Source of the DNA: Catonia carolina
Lineage: Eukaryota > Arthropoda > Insecta > Hemiptera > Achilidae
Assembly (NCBI GenBank): GCA_035578175.1
Contig: JAQMRL010000001.1
Span: 377,151,220 to 377,215,219 of the forward strand
Direction: 5' to 3'
DNA length: 64,000 nt
Part shown: positions 11,829 to 22,317 of the stretch, piece by piece
How positions within the stretch are numbered: the stretch's first letter is position 1
Layout of the letters: each line of letters opens with the position of its first letter
Notes under the pieces: generated by a model
Told to the model about the DNA's origin: nothing
Databases searched by the model: none
What the model saw: only the letters and a program-made list of their open reading frames with translations
Made by a program: the position numbers and the translations under genes

Positions 11829-12153
11829 ACGTCTTTTACCTTAGAACAACGGGTTTTTATTCTTGAACAATATTTTGCTGCGAAATCGTACGCGAGTGTA
11901 AAAGAGTCATTTCAAATTAAATATATTGTGTTCCTCCACCAGAAAAAAGCCAGTTCCTAGGCTAACAAACCGATTTCGAGAGACAGGTAGTGTTTGCGAC
12001 AGAAAACGAAGTGGTCGTTCACCTCTCTTGATAGATGACGTTATAGAGAATGTGAAAATAAGATTGCTTAATTCTCCGCGGAAAAGTTTACGAAAATGTT
12101 CGTTGCAAGTTGGTTTGTCATATTCGAGTGTTCAGAAAACTGCTAAAAAATAA
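11829..12153 (+). pseudogene. Transposase N-terminus, DUF4817-type helix-turn-helix (left arm)
   Basis: Encodes the N-terminal DNA-binding region of an IS630/Tc1-mariner type transposase. The motif F-T-L-E-Q-R-V-F-I-L-E-Q-Y-F is followed by K-S-Y-A-S-V-K, and after two single-base deletions (near 11923 and 11945) by R-L-T-N-R-F-R-E-T-G-S-V, D-R-K-R-S-G-R and S-P-R-K-S-L-R. The start codon is ACG where the right arm has ATG. The frame ends at TAA 12151-12153 soon after S-Y-S-S-V-Q. The DDE catalytic domain is absent. Confidence 0.8.
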
Positions 12154-12155
12154 CG

Positions 12156-12431
12156 TTAAATATTTTCGTTAACTTCTCCGTGGAGATTAAGCAATTTTGC
12201 TTCCACATTCTCTAAAATGTCATCTGTCAAGAGAGTTAATCGACCACTACATTTTCTGTCGCAAACACTACCTATCTTTCGAAGTCGGTTTGTTAGCCTA
12301 GAAATTGACATTTTTTCTGGTAGAGGAACATCAACAAATTTAATTTGAAATGATTCTTTTACACTCGCGTACGATTTCGTAGCAAAATATTGTTCAAGAA
12401 CGAAAACTCGTTGTTCTAGGGTAAAAGACAT
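12156..12431 (-). pseudogene. Transposase N-terminus, DUF4817-type helix-turn-helix (right arm)
   Basis: 91 codons from ATG at 12431, chosen because homology to the left arm begins at M-S-F-T-L-E-Q-R. The open frame reaches 16 codons further upstream without homologous coding. It carries both halves of the helix-turn-helix region (E-Q-R-V-F-V-L-E-Q-Y-F; R-L-T-N-R-L-R-K-I-G-S-V; D-R-K-C-S-G-R; D-D-I-L-E-N-V), with no frameshift. It stops at the palindrome centre after N-E-N-I, so about two thirds of a usual transposase is missing, including all DDE residues. It is not expected to cut DNA. A truncated DNA-binding protein could in principle be made. Confidence 0.75.
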
Positions 12432-12720
12432 TCTGTTCGTAACACGACCGGAAACGGCACAAAATTTTACACAGCTCAAGGAGAATCAACTCACACTGCC
12501 GTATCTATACCAGTTGAGTAGGGCTACCAACTTCATGTCACAAAACAAAATTAACCTTTTTAGAAAAAAAGTTACCAGACATTAACAGTTGGGTAACAGG
12601 ACTAAAAAATCACTCTGTGTATGTCCCTTCCGGTTGGACAGCCGTTTTGTAAAGTTTGAGTTAAGAGTAAATGTTCAAATTAGTACGTAATTTTATATGA
12701 AATTTTTTGCCAAGAACAAT

Positions 12721-12894
12721 CGCCTCCGTGGGCGAGTGGTTAGGTCAGCAAACTTTGGTGTGCTATAAAGAGTAAGGTTCCGGTTTCAATTTCCTACTAG
12801 GGTCTGAAAATTATTACTAGTAATAATTAACATATTCCGTGCCCTAATTCACAGTAGTTACTAATAAAGAAATCAGTTGATACTACTTAAAATA
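12721..12894 (+). mobile_element. tRNA-derived SINE, type 1 (degenerate)
   Basis: Head CGCCTCCGTGGGCGAGTGG keeps an A-box-like GGGCGAGTGGTTAGG. The B-box has decayed to CGGTTTCAATTTCC. The tail AGTAGTTACTAATAAAG ... GTTGATACTACTTAAAATAA matches the family tail with several changes. Confidence 0.75.
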
Positions 12895-13385
12895 ATGAAA
12901 AAAAACTTTTATTTAATTTTACTGAAAGGATTATTAACTAATTTTACATTAATTTCACTAATTTTTACTGTAGTAAAGGTTACATTGTCTAGATTATTAG
13001 TGAATAGCCTACATTGGTTTAAGATTGGTGTGAAATTTACAATTTACATTGCCACGGGTATATTTAAATTTACAGACCTAATTGAAAATGCAAATTGAGA
13101 CCTACGGCTTAAAAGTTAAGGACATTGCAGTCCCAGTTAGTGCAGCATAATTAATTTTAAAATCAGATTACAAAACATTCTTCGTGTTAATGAATAGTTA
13201 CTTAAAGATTAAATTAGATCGAATTTAAAAATGTAGCTAGTATTATGAAAGAAAATTTTTAATATTTTAATTAAAAATGTAAAATGGTATCTTACTTATG
13301 AAACCAGTCGGTTTTTTGTATTTTGTTGCACGTACAAAAAGCTTGTTATAGAAGAGTTAATGACAATGTAGCAAATTTACTTCTG
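12895..13385. other. A+T-rich interval, nothing recognised
   Basis: The open frame at 12877-13098 is A+T-driven (F, L, I, K rich), begins inside the SINE tail and matches nothing I know. I do not call it a gene. Confidence 0.45.
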
Positions 13386-13640
13386 TTGTTCTCACGTACG
13401 TACACATCGGCGTCCTATATCAGCATCCCCGTAATACGGCAGCCGTATACCTCCATCCATTTCTCATCTGCGGCAATCTAAAGCACTGGGGTAATCTGTG
13501 ATCCAAGCAAGTCCTCAGGGATTTCAACTCGTCCCACTAATGCCTGTTTCTCATTGAAGAGCAGCTCCTCGTCTTACTTGTCTTGTTGTCGTTCTCCTCC
13601 TCCCTGTCATTTCACTAATAGTCCCTTTCTCCTTAATTAC
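13386..13640 (-). pseudogene. Coding-like relic of unknown family
   Basis: A compositional island with clearly higher G+C than its surroundings. One minus-strand frame reads with protein-like composition: E-E-L-L-F-N-E-K-Q-A-L-V, V-E-I-P-E-D-L-L, I-T-P-V, and after a stop A-A-D-E-K-W-M-E-V-Y. There are two in-frame stops (TAG), no start and no obvious splice sites. I do not recognise the family. It could be a decayed exon, a processed pseudogene piece or transposon coding sequence. Confidence 0.4.
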
Positions 13641-14675
13641 CCCTTATTTCGTATGCACAATTAATAATAATCATTGGGTTATTTATGATCCAAATGAATG
13701 TAATTGTCTATAATTTAAATATTCCTTAGATTAATTTATTGTTTTTCATTTCCTATTTACAATTTTAACACATTATTTGAAGTACACTATGAGGTAAGAT
13801 AACCAGTTAGGACAATATTAAAAATTTGGGAGTTTTGCAAATCTCATTTCTTTATTAAATTTAGTTAAATATAGGCCTACATAACGATTTAATACTGAAC
13901 TAAAATAAACTGTACAAGTACACAATATTCTAAACTAAATATACTTTTACGCAAAAACTCTTCTTCACAAAGATTTCTGTCCGCACATAGGAGTATACAG
14001 AACAAAAAATTTTAATGACTCAAATACTTTATAACTACTATAAAAATTACTAAGTTAAACTACTACAGTTAAATAGGTTACAAGGATTGCGTTAAACAGA
14101 ATTAAAAAAAAACAAAACATAAAATAAATGATAAGTTCAATTACATTTACATAAAACTTCAATAATATATTTTAATTTTAATAACAATAGAAATTTTAAG
14201 AAAATTAAGATTATGTTTGCATATTTGTAATAGAGAGAAATATATTATAGCAAATTTTATTTTATAACTATAACTACATTACAATATATTTTAACTAACA
14301 CAATGTAAATATTTTTACTTTATGGGAAATTAATTCAATAAATGAGCATAAAGAAACAGGTAAACAATCGCAAAGAGAGAAGTAAAAACTAACAAAAACA
14401 GTTTTTTTAAATTTTGAAAATTTTCTCAAGTTCTTGCTAGTAAATCGATGGTATCGATGATATTTAAGTTTATGTTTTAATAGATTTGGTTACATAATAC
14501 AATCACAAGTTCAAAATAAGTGGATCTGTAAACTTTCCAAATTTTTGACAAAGTTTTCAAAAATTCCTATAAAAAACTCAAGTTATAATTATTTTAGTAC
14601 GCATTATATATTTATGATTTTCATAACTTTTGCAATAGGGCCTACGTATTGTAGTTTTAAGAATTACTACTTCTT
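13641..14675. other. A+T-rich interval, nothing recognised
   Basis: Very A+T-rich, without recognised genes or repeats. Confidence 0.5.
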
Positions 14676-15494
14676 TACCGGGGGATTTTAAATTGCACGG
14701 AAATCTCTAGGTTAATGATTCTATAGATAAAAATAATAAAAATATTCGTATTAAACATAGTTGCGGAAATGCCGTGTTAGCGAGTAAAAGCAAAGGATTT
14801 CGCCATTATTCCTGGGCAAATAGTAAAATAAAGCCACTCTTAAATTCTAAGAAGGAAATGATGGGGAAATTTTAGTGGTTTCTGGTGGTTTTTAACCCGG
14901 GAAACTTAAAAAAATGAATCCCAGAACTGTATAGCTTTTAGTTTTTAAGAAAACTACGTGAATAAATTAAAAAATTAGGGTTAGAAAATACACTTGTTTA
15001 AGTTTAGCGTAAATAACTTTGTTAAATTACGAATAAACACAAAATGTTTTAATGATTTTTCATTTTCATAGACATTATTTATGTTATTTTCTTAGAATGC
15101 CGTTCTCTGCAATTTTCATTAAAACCTTTTGTGTTTTTAGTTGCAACAAAGATATTTTACGCTAAACTTAAAGAAGTTTATTTTTGAACCTTATTTTTTA
15201 ATGTTTTCACGTAGATTTTTAAAAAATGAGAGCGATACAGTTCTGGGACTCATTTTTATAAGATTCCCAGGTTAACAACTATGAGAAACCACTAAAATTT
15301 CCCCTAAATTTACCTTCTCAGTATTTCAGTATTGCTTTATTTCACTATTTGCTCAGAAATCATGGCGAAATCTTTTCGCAGGCATAACTGGCTTATGTAG
15401 CATTTCCGGACGTATGTTTATATGAATATTTTTCTTATTTTTAACTATAGAATTATTTCCTTAGAGATTGTCGTGCGATTAGAGTCACCTGGTA
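14676..15494. repeat. Long imperfect inverted repeat (fold-back), arms about 400 bp
   Basis: The left arm from TACCGGGGGATTTT (14676) pairs with the right arm ending CACCTGGTA (15494). Landmarks pair in order: GATTCTATAG (14718) with CTATAGAATT (15446); GGAAATGC (14766) with GCATTTCC (15400); GATTTCGCCAT with ATGGCGAAATC; AAATTTTAGTGGTTTCT with AGAAACCACTAAAATTT; CCCAGAACTGTAT with ATACAGTTCTGGG; AAGTTTAGCGTAAAT with ATTTTACGCTAAACTT. The centre is near 15080-15110. Arms are diverged (roughly 75-80% by eye). No coding frame and no clear TSD. A transcript would fold into a long hairpin. Confidence 0.85.
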
Positions 15495-16617
15495 TATAAA
15501 TTAAAAAAAAAACTATCGTCGATTGATTGGCTCACTGACTAAGTAATCACAAATTCTTGAAATTTTCGATCCCAGAAAGTTTAAATAGCACATGTTCGTG
15601 AGTTTAGGATTGAACAGAAAAACTAACAGATTGCATTTCACTCATTTGCGCCAAAAAGGGAAAATGGAGTTGACAACCCGGAAGAAGTACATAGCTTACT
15701 TTCTATAAGTTTCCCAAAAATGACAGTTCTAAAATAATATCGGTGTGCATATTCTGTAAGTGATTCGTAGGAATAGTAAGTACTTAAATTTCGATAACTT
15801 GATACTGAGTAGTATAGTAGTATCAGTGACGACCCCAAACAAAAAATATTATTTTTGAACTTCTTGGACCTCCTTTAACTCCGGAAATTGGAATTAGTAT
15901 TCTCAATACGATAAATTTATAAAAATGTACAGTGAACCAGAAACAACAATCTCTGAGTCTAAAGTAATAACCTCGCGTGCAGTAATTCCTAGCGTAATTA
16001 CAGTGACACTATGCAAGTTTCAAATAATATTCACCAATAAAAATAGGACTTAATCATGCAAAAATTCTTTGTAAACTGTGAAACTTTACAACTGTAGTAA
16101 ATACACCATTTACTGAAGAAATAAGAGCTAAATTTATGTGAATAAATTAATTAACTGGAGTCAAGATAGAAAGAGCTGATAGCTTTTTTAAAATAGTGTT
16201 ACCGAATTTCTCAGCCCATCAGTCACTACGACTCTGCTTTTGTAAATTGAAATTTCCGAGTTCTTTCGTTGAGTTTAACTTGTTTTAACAGACATGATGC
16301 GATAGGTTTTAAATTGTGAGCTCACGATTTTTTTTATCCAATTCTGCTACTGTTACTTCAGTGGCTTCTTTTATTGACAACTGCAGATTTTCTCAAATTG
16401 TAGTAAAAGTTTCTCTAAAATAATTTCATTAATAATATACAATCCTTATTCTTTTATTGTTGCCCTTGGGCTGATCGGATTATTTTAAGTTAACTGATTT
16501 ATTGCGATTTCCTTGTTTCACTCCACACTCAATTTTTTTAAGCATCATATTAAGAATACTAAAACCAATTTTCAGGATTGCGACTTGTTAGTAAAAAGAG
16601 AAATAATGTTTATTTTT
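15495..16617. other. A+T-rich interval, nothing recognised
   Basis: No gene recognised. It holds TAAGCATCATATTAAGAA at 16539-16556, which recurs exactly at 17781-17798. Confidence 0.5.
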
Positions 16618-17000
16618 TTGTGTTGTTTACGTTAACAGTCAAAAGGCTGGTTTGAACCTCTAGAGGATTTAATAAGTAAAACGAGGTGGTTTACGATTGC
16701 CTTCCTGACCGAGTACAAAAGTAGTGTATGCTTATCAGCATGCCAGGCTCTCCGAAAAGCATCTACTCTGCACACTGCAAATGAAACCTTCACTTCATTC
16801 ACCACATGGTCTGGCTGTATAATGAAATTCATTACTTTCAGAGGAGATAACTTTGACTAGTGTCTTTTACACCTCTACTTTTTCTGTTTTTAAAAAGTTC
16901 GATTGTATAATTGGCTGACCACGTGATAAGATGTGATAATACGTGATAAGAAACAACTACTTTTTGTAGCCCTGGAACTAGCATAGTGCAAATAGTTCAT
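16618..17000 (+). repeat. Dispersed repeat family A, copy 4
   Basis: Near full length from TTGTTTACGTTAACAG to TTTTTGTAGCCCTGGAACTA. It has a short internal tandem duplication, GTGATAAGATGTGATAATACGTGATAAG spread over 16922-16949. Its minus strand is open for 66 codons, which is a chance frame. Confidence 0.8.
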
Positions 17001-17640
17001 TTTTTATGGTAGATAAAAACGTCAAGAAATATTTGTTAAAATGCAAATCTTTTATTTTTCATAAGTATGATTAATACGCATCCCAATTTTTGAAAAAGTA
17101 GCTCTATGAGATGAAAAAGAAATCATATTTATTACTTTTAGGGTAGTCACCCTTTTTATCCCTTGCGCGCAAGCACTCGAAATATAAATGGTTTGGTTCG
17201 ACGGTTGAACCCCTCAGGACATATTTGCAGTTATTAAAGGCATTCACATATTTATATACATATTATTGGTGAAAATTTTTGAAATTGTCTTCATCATTTT
17301 GTTTTTTCCGTCCGTCACACCCAGATGTTAGAAACTATAAGACTGCTTGCCGGCCTATAAGACGCCAGCCCGGTGTACTCAACCATTGGCGTCAATGTTG
17401 CTTTACATACTCATCAGATTTGTAGCCGGCACGGTTTCTTGCCGGTTTGCTGCCAGGACTGTCAACTAGACTATCCAATTGTCGACCACCAGTTTGAATA
17501 GTATTGGTTGACTACGACCCGTCAAGCCGGCTGTGTGTGTGAGTCTAGAGATGGTAAAAATGTTTTTTGGATTGGTAATTCCCACAAAAAGTTTGTGAGC
17601 CTAAACTGTTTTTGAAGTTTCTTTTCTGACCGAAGGTGGG
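17001..17640. other. Mixed interval, nothing recognised
   Basis: 17300-17560 is less A+T-rich, with CCGGC-containing words, but no reading frame or repeat family was recognised. Confidence 0.4.
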
Positions 17641-18005
17641 CTAAAACTAAAAGTCAAGAAATCAAAGTCAGAAACTACAAGAGATAGCAACAAACGGTCT
17701 TTACATTCGTAATCTACACAAAAAATTATGGGCCTGAATTGGGTTTGAAGTGTCGTTAACACTTCAAACCACCAATAAATTAAGCATCATATTAAGAACT
17801 ACTAATATACACCAGGTTAACAACTGTGAGAAACCACTAAAATTTGAAACTCCGAGTTGTTTGTTTTTTGTTGTGGATAAGGAAAAACTTTGAGGAGTTG
17901 ATGGGGGAAACATCAGTTCATTTTTTTTTTTGATTAAGTACCGGAAGTGGCTCGAAACCGGAAGTCAAGAAATCAAAGTCGAAATTTAGAAACAACAATA
18001 GTGTC
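17641..18005. repeat. Two diverged units about 311 bp apart, with a mosaic between
   Basis: AAGTCAAGAAATCAAAGTC occurs exactly at 17651 and 17962, in similar contexts (accGAAGGTGGGCTaaaac versus accGGAAGTGGCTCgaaac). Between them lies a perfect hairpin (17742-17770) and two short tracts that are near-identical to sequences 1.2 and 2.5 kb upstream (17781-17798 and 17812-17845). Confidence 0.7.
17742..17770. repeat. Perfect hairpin, 12 bp arms, 5 nt loop
   Basis: GGTTTGAAGTGT, loop CGTTA, ACACTTCAAACC. Confidence 0.9.
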
Positions 18006-19429
18006 AATCAATTCCTCTGTAAGAGTAGATATAGAAATTACTAATGGTTTTTTGGCATAAGTCAAAAATAACTCTTTTTAAAAATTGCAAGCAGCCATGA
18101 GACTCGTCGTGTCATGAAAGGAGTTTTTTGTTGATAATTTTACTTAAAAAAAATTTACGTACTTTAATAATGCTAGAAATTTAAAAAATAAAACATAGTA
18201 GGCCCTAATTAGTGTATACATATATGTTGCATTAATACCTTAGTTTATTCGTGACTATGATGTTACTGATATGATACTTGTAAAATCGTGTTAAAGTTTT
18301 CTGAAACTCGTCTAAAATTGAAGACTGTTTTAGGAATCGAAGCGTTCATCTATGTAATATAATACTATCATAAAGCAAAATAGGCAGCCATATTTTATTG
18401 CATGTCTATTAAATGAATAAATGTCTTTTAACAGTAATATAGAAGAAGCTAAATGAAAAGGTAAAAAGGTATGAACACTCTCCCGTCTTGTTTTTGAAGT
18501 GTACATGTGAAGAAGACAAAACAAAGAAAGCATGTAAAATTAAGTACTGTATTACCCGCGTTTAAGTATCTTTAATCTTCGTTAATTCCATAATTTATTC
18601 TATATATAACGTCAGTTTCAAATAAAACATCTTTAGCAAAAACTTCTGATTCACTGGTGTGTGATAACAGTAAAAGTTGAAGACAAACAAACTTTTCGTA
18701 AATACTGCAATTCAGTTGTACAAATAATGTATGTCGTGCAAACTACAAGTGTTTTATTTTAATCTTGATTCAGACTCAGACATTTAATAATTCTAAGAAA
18801 ATAAATATGTTATAACAGGATGAGTTGTAAGTTAAAATAATTCAACTAATCCTGATACACTTCAGAAACATCAAGTTATAAGGATTCGTTATTCGCATAT
18901 GTAATTTTTAGGTCATACGTGAATATATTTTGGATCTGAACAACACCTGTTGGATCTGATATTATTGGTTATAAAGCAACCTTTATATGCTTATTATTCC
19001 GTTACAATTTTCTTTAAATTTTTATTTAAAATAAATTTATCTCTTAGTGTTGATTTTAATATAATTTATTCTATCTTGATTTCTGTGCCCAATTTTTTTT
19101 AAAATTTAGGTTTAATGTAATAAAATAATTAATGCAAATTTCATTAATTTTTAATATTTTTATACTTATGCAGTTAAAAAAGATAAAATTAATTGATGAA
19201 TTTTGAAATAGTGTAGCAAAGAAAACGACTTATACATAGTGATTATAACCAATTTTATAAATAAAAAATTAGGAAAAAATATACCAAAATGTCCAAAATT
19301 AAGTAAATATGCATATATTATACAATTGATTATTTTAATTGGCTAACTTTGACAGTTTCATTGAATAAATAAATATGATGTAACGAAACAAAGATTAACA
19401 AAATTTTTAAAGTATTAAACCCTCTAAAG
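18006..19429. other. A+T-rich interval, nothing recognised
   Basis: No coding frame, RNA gene or repeat boundary was recognised; the 67-codon minus frame near 18330 has no family resemblance. Confidence 0.5.
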
Positions 19430-19494
19430 AAAATTCGTCTAGAGCCAGCAGTAGAAGTGAGTGCACGTATTGAAATTGTTAGGCTGACATTTAC

Positions 19495-19505
19495 TTTCTT
19501 AATAT
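19495..19505. repeat. Target-site duplication, left copy
   Basis: TTTCTTAATAT, identical to 19931-19941, flanking the family B insertion. Confidence 0.85.
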
Positions 19506-19930
19506 CCGAGGCGGCGAGAAAAACTTATGTTCACTCCCTCACGATGGGGGAAGTAGTGTTGGACTCAATTGAGGCGTCCTCGTCCAGCCGCAAGGAGGCC
19601 GCAAAAGTCTACTAACAAAAAACCCGCCGCCTGGCCTCTTTATCCGACATCAGCAAACAACCCTCTACCTCCCTCGGAACTGTTTATATAATACTACAAG
19701 GGCAATGTCGGGTTAAAAAAAAATTAGGTACTATCAGCGGGGCGTGGAAGGAAACCGTAGCCTAATTCCCCTCTCGCTGCCACTGACCAACACTCACTCT
19801 CTCACTTTCACTCATCTCTTTCATCACCAGCTCAGGAAATTAGTGTGCCTACCTTACCTTCTGAGATCGGGACAGGATTCATTCACTGTGGGAGAGGGCG
19901 ACCCCGCTGATCTCCATGTGTCTCCTGGCA
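19506..19930 (+). mobile_element. Family B element, copy 2, inserted in an RT relic
   Basis: 425 bp bounded by exact 11 bp duplications (19495-19505 and 19931-19941), with the interrupted RT homology resuming immediately after. The start CCGAGGCGGCGAGAAAAAC and the frame from ATG 19544 (M-G-E-V-V-L-D-S-I-E-A-S-S-S-S, then R-L-A-S-L-S-D-I and C-R-V-K) match copy 1 at 2327-2835. An 11 bp TSD fits target-primed reverse transcription, yet there is no A-rich tail: the insert ends TGTCTCCTGGCA. After about 300 bp the sequence departs from copy 1. The identity of the parent element is unknown. Confidence 0.7.
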
Positions 19931-19941
19931 TTTCTTAATAT
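19931..19941. repeat. Target-site duplication, right copy
   Basis: TTTCTTAATAT, identical to 19495-19505. Confidence 0.85.
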
Positions 19942-20219
19942 GAAGCATCTGTTTGTTAACAATAAAATTTTTTTATGTAATACATAGATTTGTAAAGACA
20001 TACATCTACTCTGTCTTGCTGTATGGGGTGGGAACACGGACATGCATCGTTTAGAAGCTTTCGAGAATGGGTGTTTTGGAAAAAGTTTCGTATTTCGTAG
20101 ATCATGTTACCAAGGTCGATGTTTTGAGACGTTTGGCTATGAACCAAGAGTTGATGGGCATAATCAAAAGAAGAATGAATACTTACCTTGGTAATTTGTA
20201 CAGGGGTGCTTTAGAGTAG

Positions 20220-20939
20220 TCACATTTTTCTATTTAGACTAAGTTGGAAGAATGTAATGTTTATGTTCTCCTGTTTAGTATCTCTAGGTGATCATAAAGT
20301 TTTAGAATTAGTGATAATTGAGTGTCTGAATCTTTAAGTGATTTATTAAGGGTTTTGTATTTATGTTATGTATATAGATTACTGTCTATTATATTAATTT
20401 TTATGAGATAAAGATATTTGGTTTGTTCAATACAAAACATAAATAAAAGTAAAATAAATTTATGTAAAATATTAGGTAAACAAGGAAGGATTATCGTAGA
20501 AGTAAACAAACCATTGATTAACTATCAATTTGGTCTAAAATAAAACAAGGGGATTTCCTACTATTAGTAAATTACGTATTGATTCATCGGAAAATTAGTT
20601 AAAAGCCTAATTTTATAGTAAAAGCCTTAATACGTAAATAATTGTTAAGAATAATTAAGTGACTTATCAACTAAGAAGTCTTCATGATTACGTCAACATT
20701 GAAGCACTTAAACTAATGGATAATAGTGTAATGGTTAGGTGACTAAAAAGAACTAAGCCTATAGATTTAGTGTGGTAAAAAAACGATTAAAAATACCGTT
20801 AAACTGTAAATTACATTTAAGATTTAAGTCATGCAAATAATATAAGTTTCTAAAACTTAAGGTTAGCTATAAATATTATTAAGTTACTTTAAAGGCATAT
20901 ATATTTATATATACAAAAGTTATTAAATATTTTCACTCT
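20220..20939. other. A+T-rich interval, nothing recognised
   Basis: No coding frame or repeat boundary recognised. Confidence 0.5.
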
Positions 20940-21296
20940 ATCTTCTAGTTCCAGGGCTACAAAAAATAGTTCTATTTCTTATCACATGGTCAGCCAATTA
21001 TATGACTGAACTATTTAGAACAGAAGAGGTGGAGTTGTAAAAGACACTAGTCAGAGTTATCTCCTCTGAAAGTAATGAATTCATTATACAGCCACACCCT
21101 GTGGTGAATGAAGTGAAGGTGTCATTTGCAAGGTGCAGAGTAGATGCTTTTCGGAGGGCTTGGCATGCTAATACTTGGCTTGGCATAGGCTACTTTTGTA
21201 CAATGTAGGCAATGTTTAACCACCTAACTCCACGTTTTACTTAGTAAAACCTCTTGGGGTTCAAACCAGCCTTTCGGCTGTTGTGACCTAAACAAC
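20940..21296 (-). repeat. Dispersed repeat family A, copy 5
   Basis: Near full-length reverse copy: on the minus strand from TTGTTTAGGTCACAACAGCC to TTTTTTGTAGCCCTGGAACTA. It has a small duplication in the middle (GGCTTGGCAT twice near 21157-21187). Confidence 0.85.
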
Positions 21297-22317
21297 AAAT
21301 TATTAAGTTAATGTTTAATAGGATTGAAGTAGAGATTTATAAATAAATAATTTGTTTATAGATCACTGTGTAAGTGACATTAAAAAATAAATTCTAGCAC
21401 CATAGGGTACATGGTTACATGGTGGGGGGAGGGAGAAATAATATCGCTAAAGAAAAACTGTTGGTTTTTTAAATAACTAGTTGCAGTAGATTTAAAATAA
21501 CCAAAAAACTTATCAACTAAATGAATTGAGTAAAAGTTGTTCTAAAAATTTGGAAGTTGTATTCATAGAATCATTATTTAAAATAATATCATTAAATATA
21601 CAAACAGATTGTAATGTTACCTATTCGTTTCTAAAAATTAAATAAGCGGACTATTTAATAAATTATTTACAATATAAAAATACAAGTGATGATAATTTGT
21701 TTTTTTCGTTTATACTAGTTATGAAAACTATGAAATACCGAACATAAAACGCCAAGTAAACAATTTGCAAGTTATGTAATACATAGACGAGTAAGTACAT
21801 TACTATAATTATCCAGTTGAAAAGTAATATTAAATGTTATTATTTGACATTTTATTCCCACAATTACTGGAATTCTACTCTTATTGAATTAATGCTCACG
21901 TCGTTGTGATTATGTTTAAACATATTATTTTTAAATAAAAAAATTCATTGTTTAATTTTCATTTAAAATGCCAAATTCTAATTTTTAGATTGTCATAGAG
22001 ATTTAGCGTAGTTTGTTCAATAACTAAATGACAAAATTATAATAATATAATGATTTTTGTTACATTTATCCCGGAAAAGAATCGTAATTTATATATTTAA
22101 CAATAAATTTAAGTAATTTGACCCTGTTTCGTAATTTTGTTTCCTTTTACGTATGAATGTTTTGTAGATTAATACTAACACAATATATGAAGGATAAAAG
22201 ATGAAAACAACTAACAAAAATGGTCAGATTTTGAACTTAGCTTTTTTACTGAACTACAAAATTAATTAGGGCTAATTTTAACTCATTGGGACCGACTCGA
22301 TGGGTCAGTCGTAGAGT
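21297..22317. other. A+T-rich interval, nothing recognised
   Basis: No gene recognised; a short G run (GGTGGGGGGAGGG) lies near 21421. Confidence 0.5.

Larger units (their letters stand above)
11645..12615. mobile_element. Fold-back of two transposon 5' halves
   Basis: A 971 bp imperfect palindrome. Each arm starts with GAGTGATTTTTTAGTCCTG (11645, and inverted ending at 12615), carries a 5' leader with TACGGCAGTGTGAGTTGATT, and then the start of the same transposase gene. The arms differ by scattered substitutions and small indels. The left arm continues about 50 bp further into the gene than the right, and these unpaired bases plus AACGTTAAAT form the centre (about 12101-12170). No second, distal end of the element is present, so the structure is two head-outward 5' halves joined at the middle. 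Confidence 0.85.
19430..20219 (+). pseudogene. Non-LTR retrotransposon RT C-terminal relic, split by an insertion
   Basis: Left part (to 19505) reads A-R-I-E-I-V-R before the break. Right part (from 19942) reads M-K-H-L, Y-S-V-L-L-Y-G-V, D-H-V-T-K-V-D-V-L-R-R-L, N-Q-E-L-M-G-I-I-K-R-R and Y-L-G-N-L, ending at TAG 20217-20219. This order matches the post-catalytic part of RTs that carry the L-L-Y-G and Y-L-G-H motifs, and the parallel relic at 44525-45135, which shares N-M-K-H-L and E-L-M-G-I-I-K-R-R. The RT active site is absent. The clade was not resolved. Confidence 0.75.

Noticed and set aside
16632..16832. 66-codon minus-strand frame resembling predicted peptides from repeats
   Set aside because: It lies wholly inside family A; other copies have stops and indels, so there is no sign of coding.
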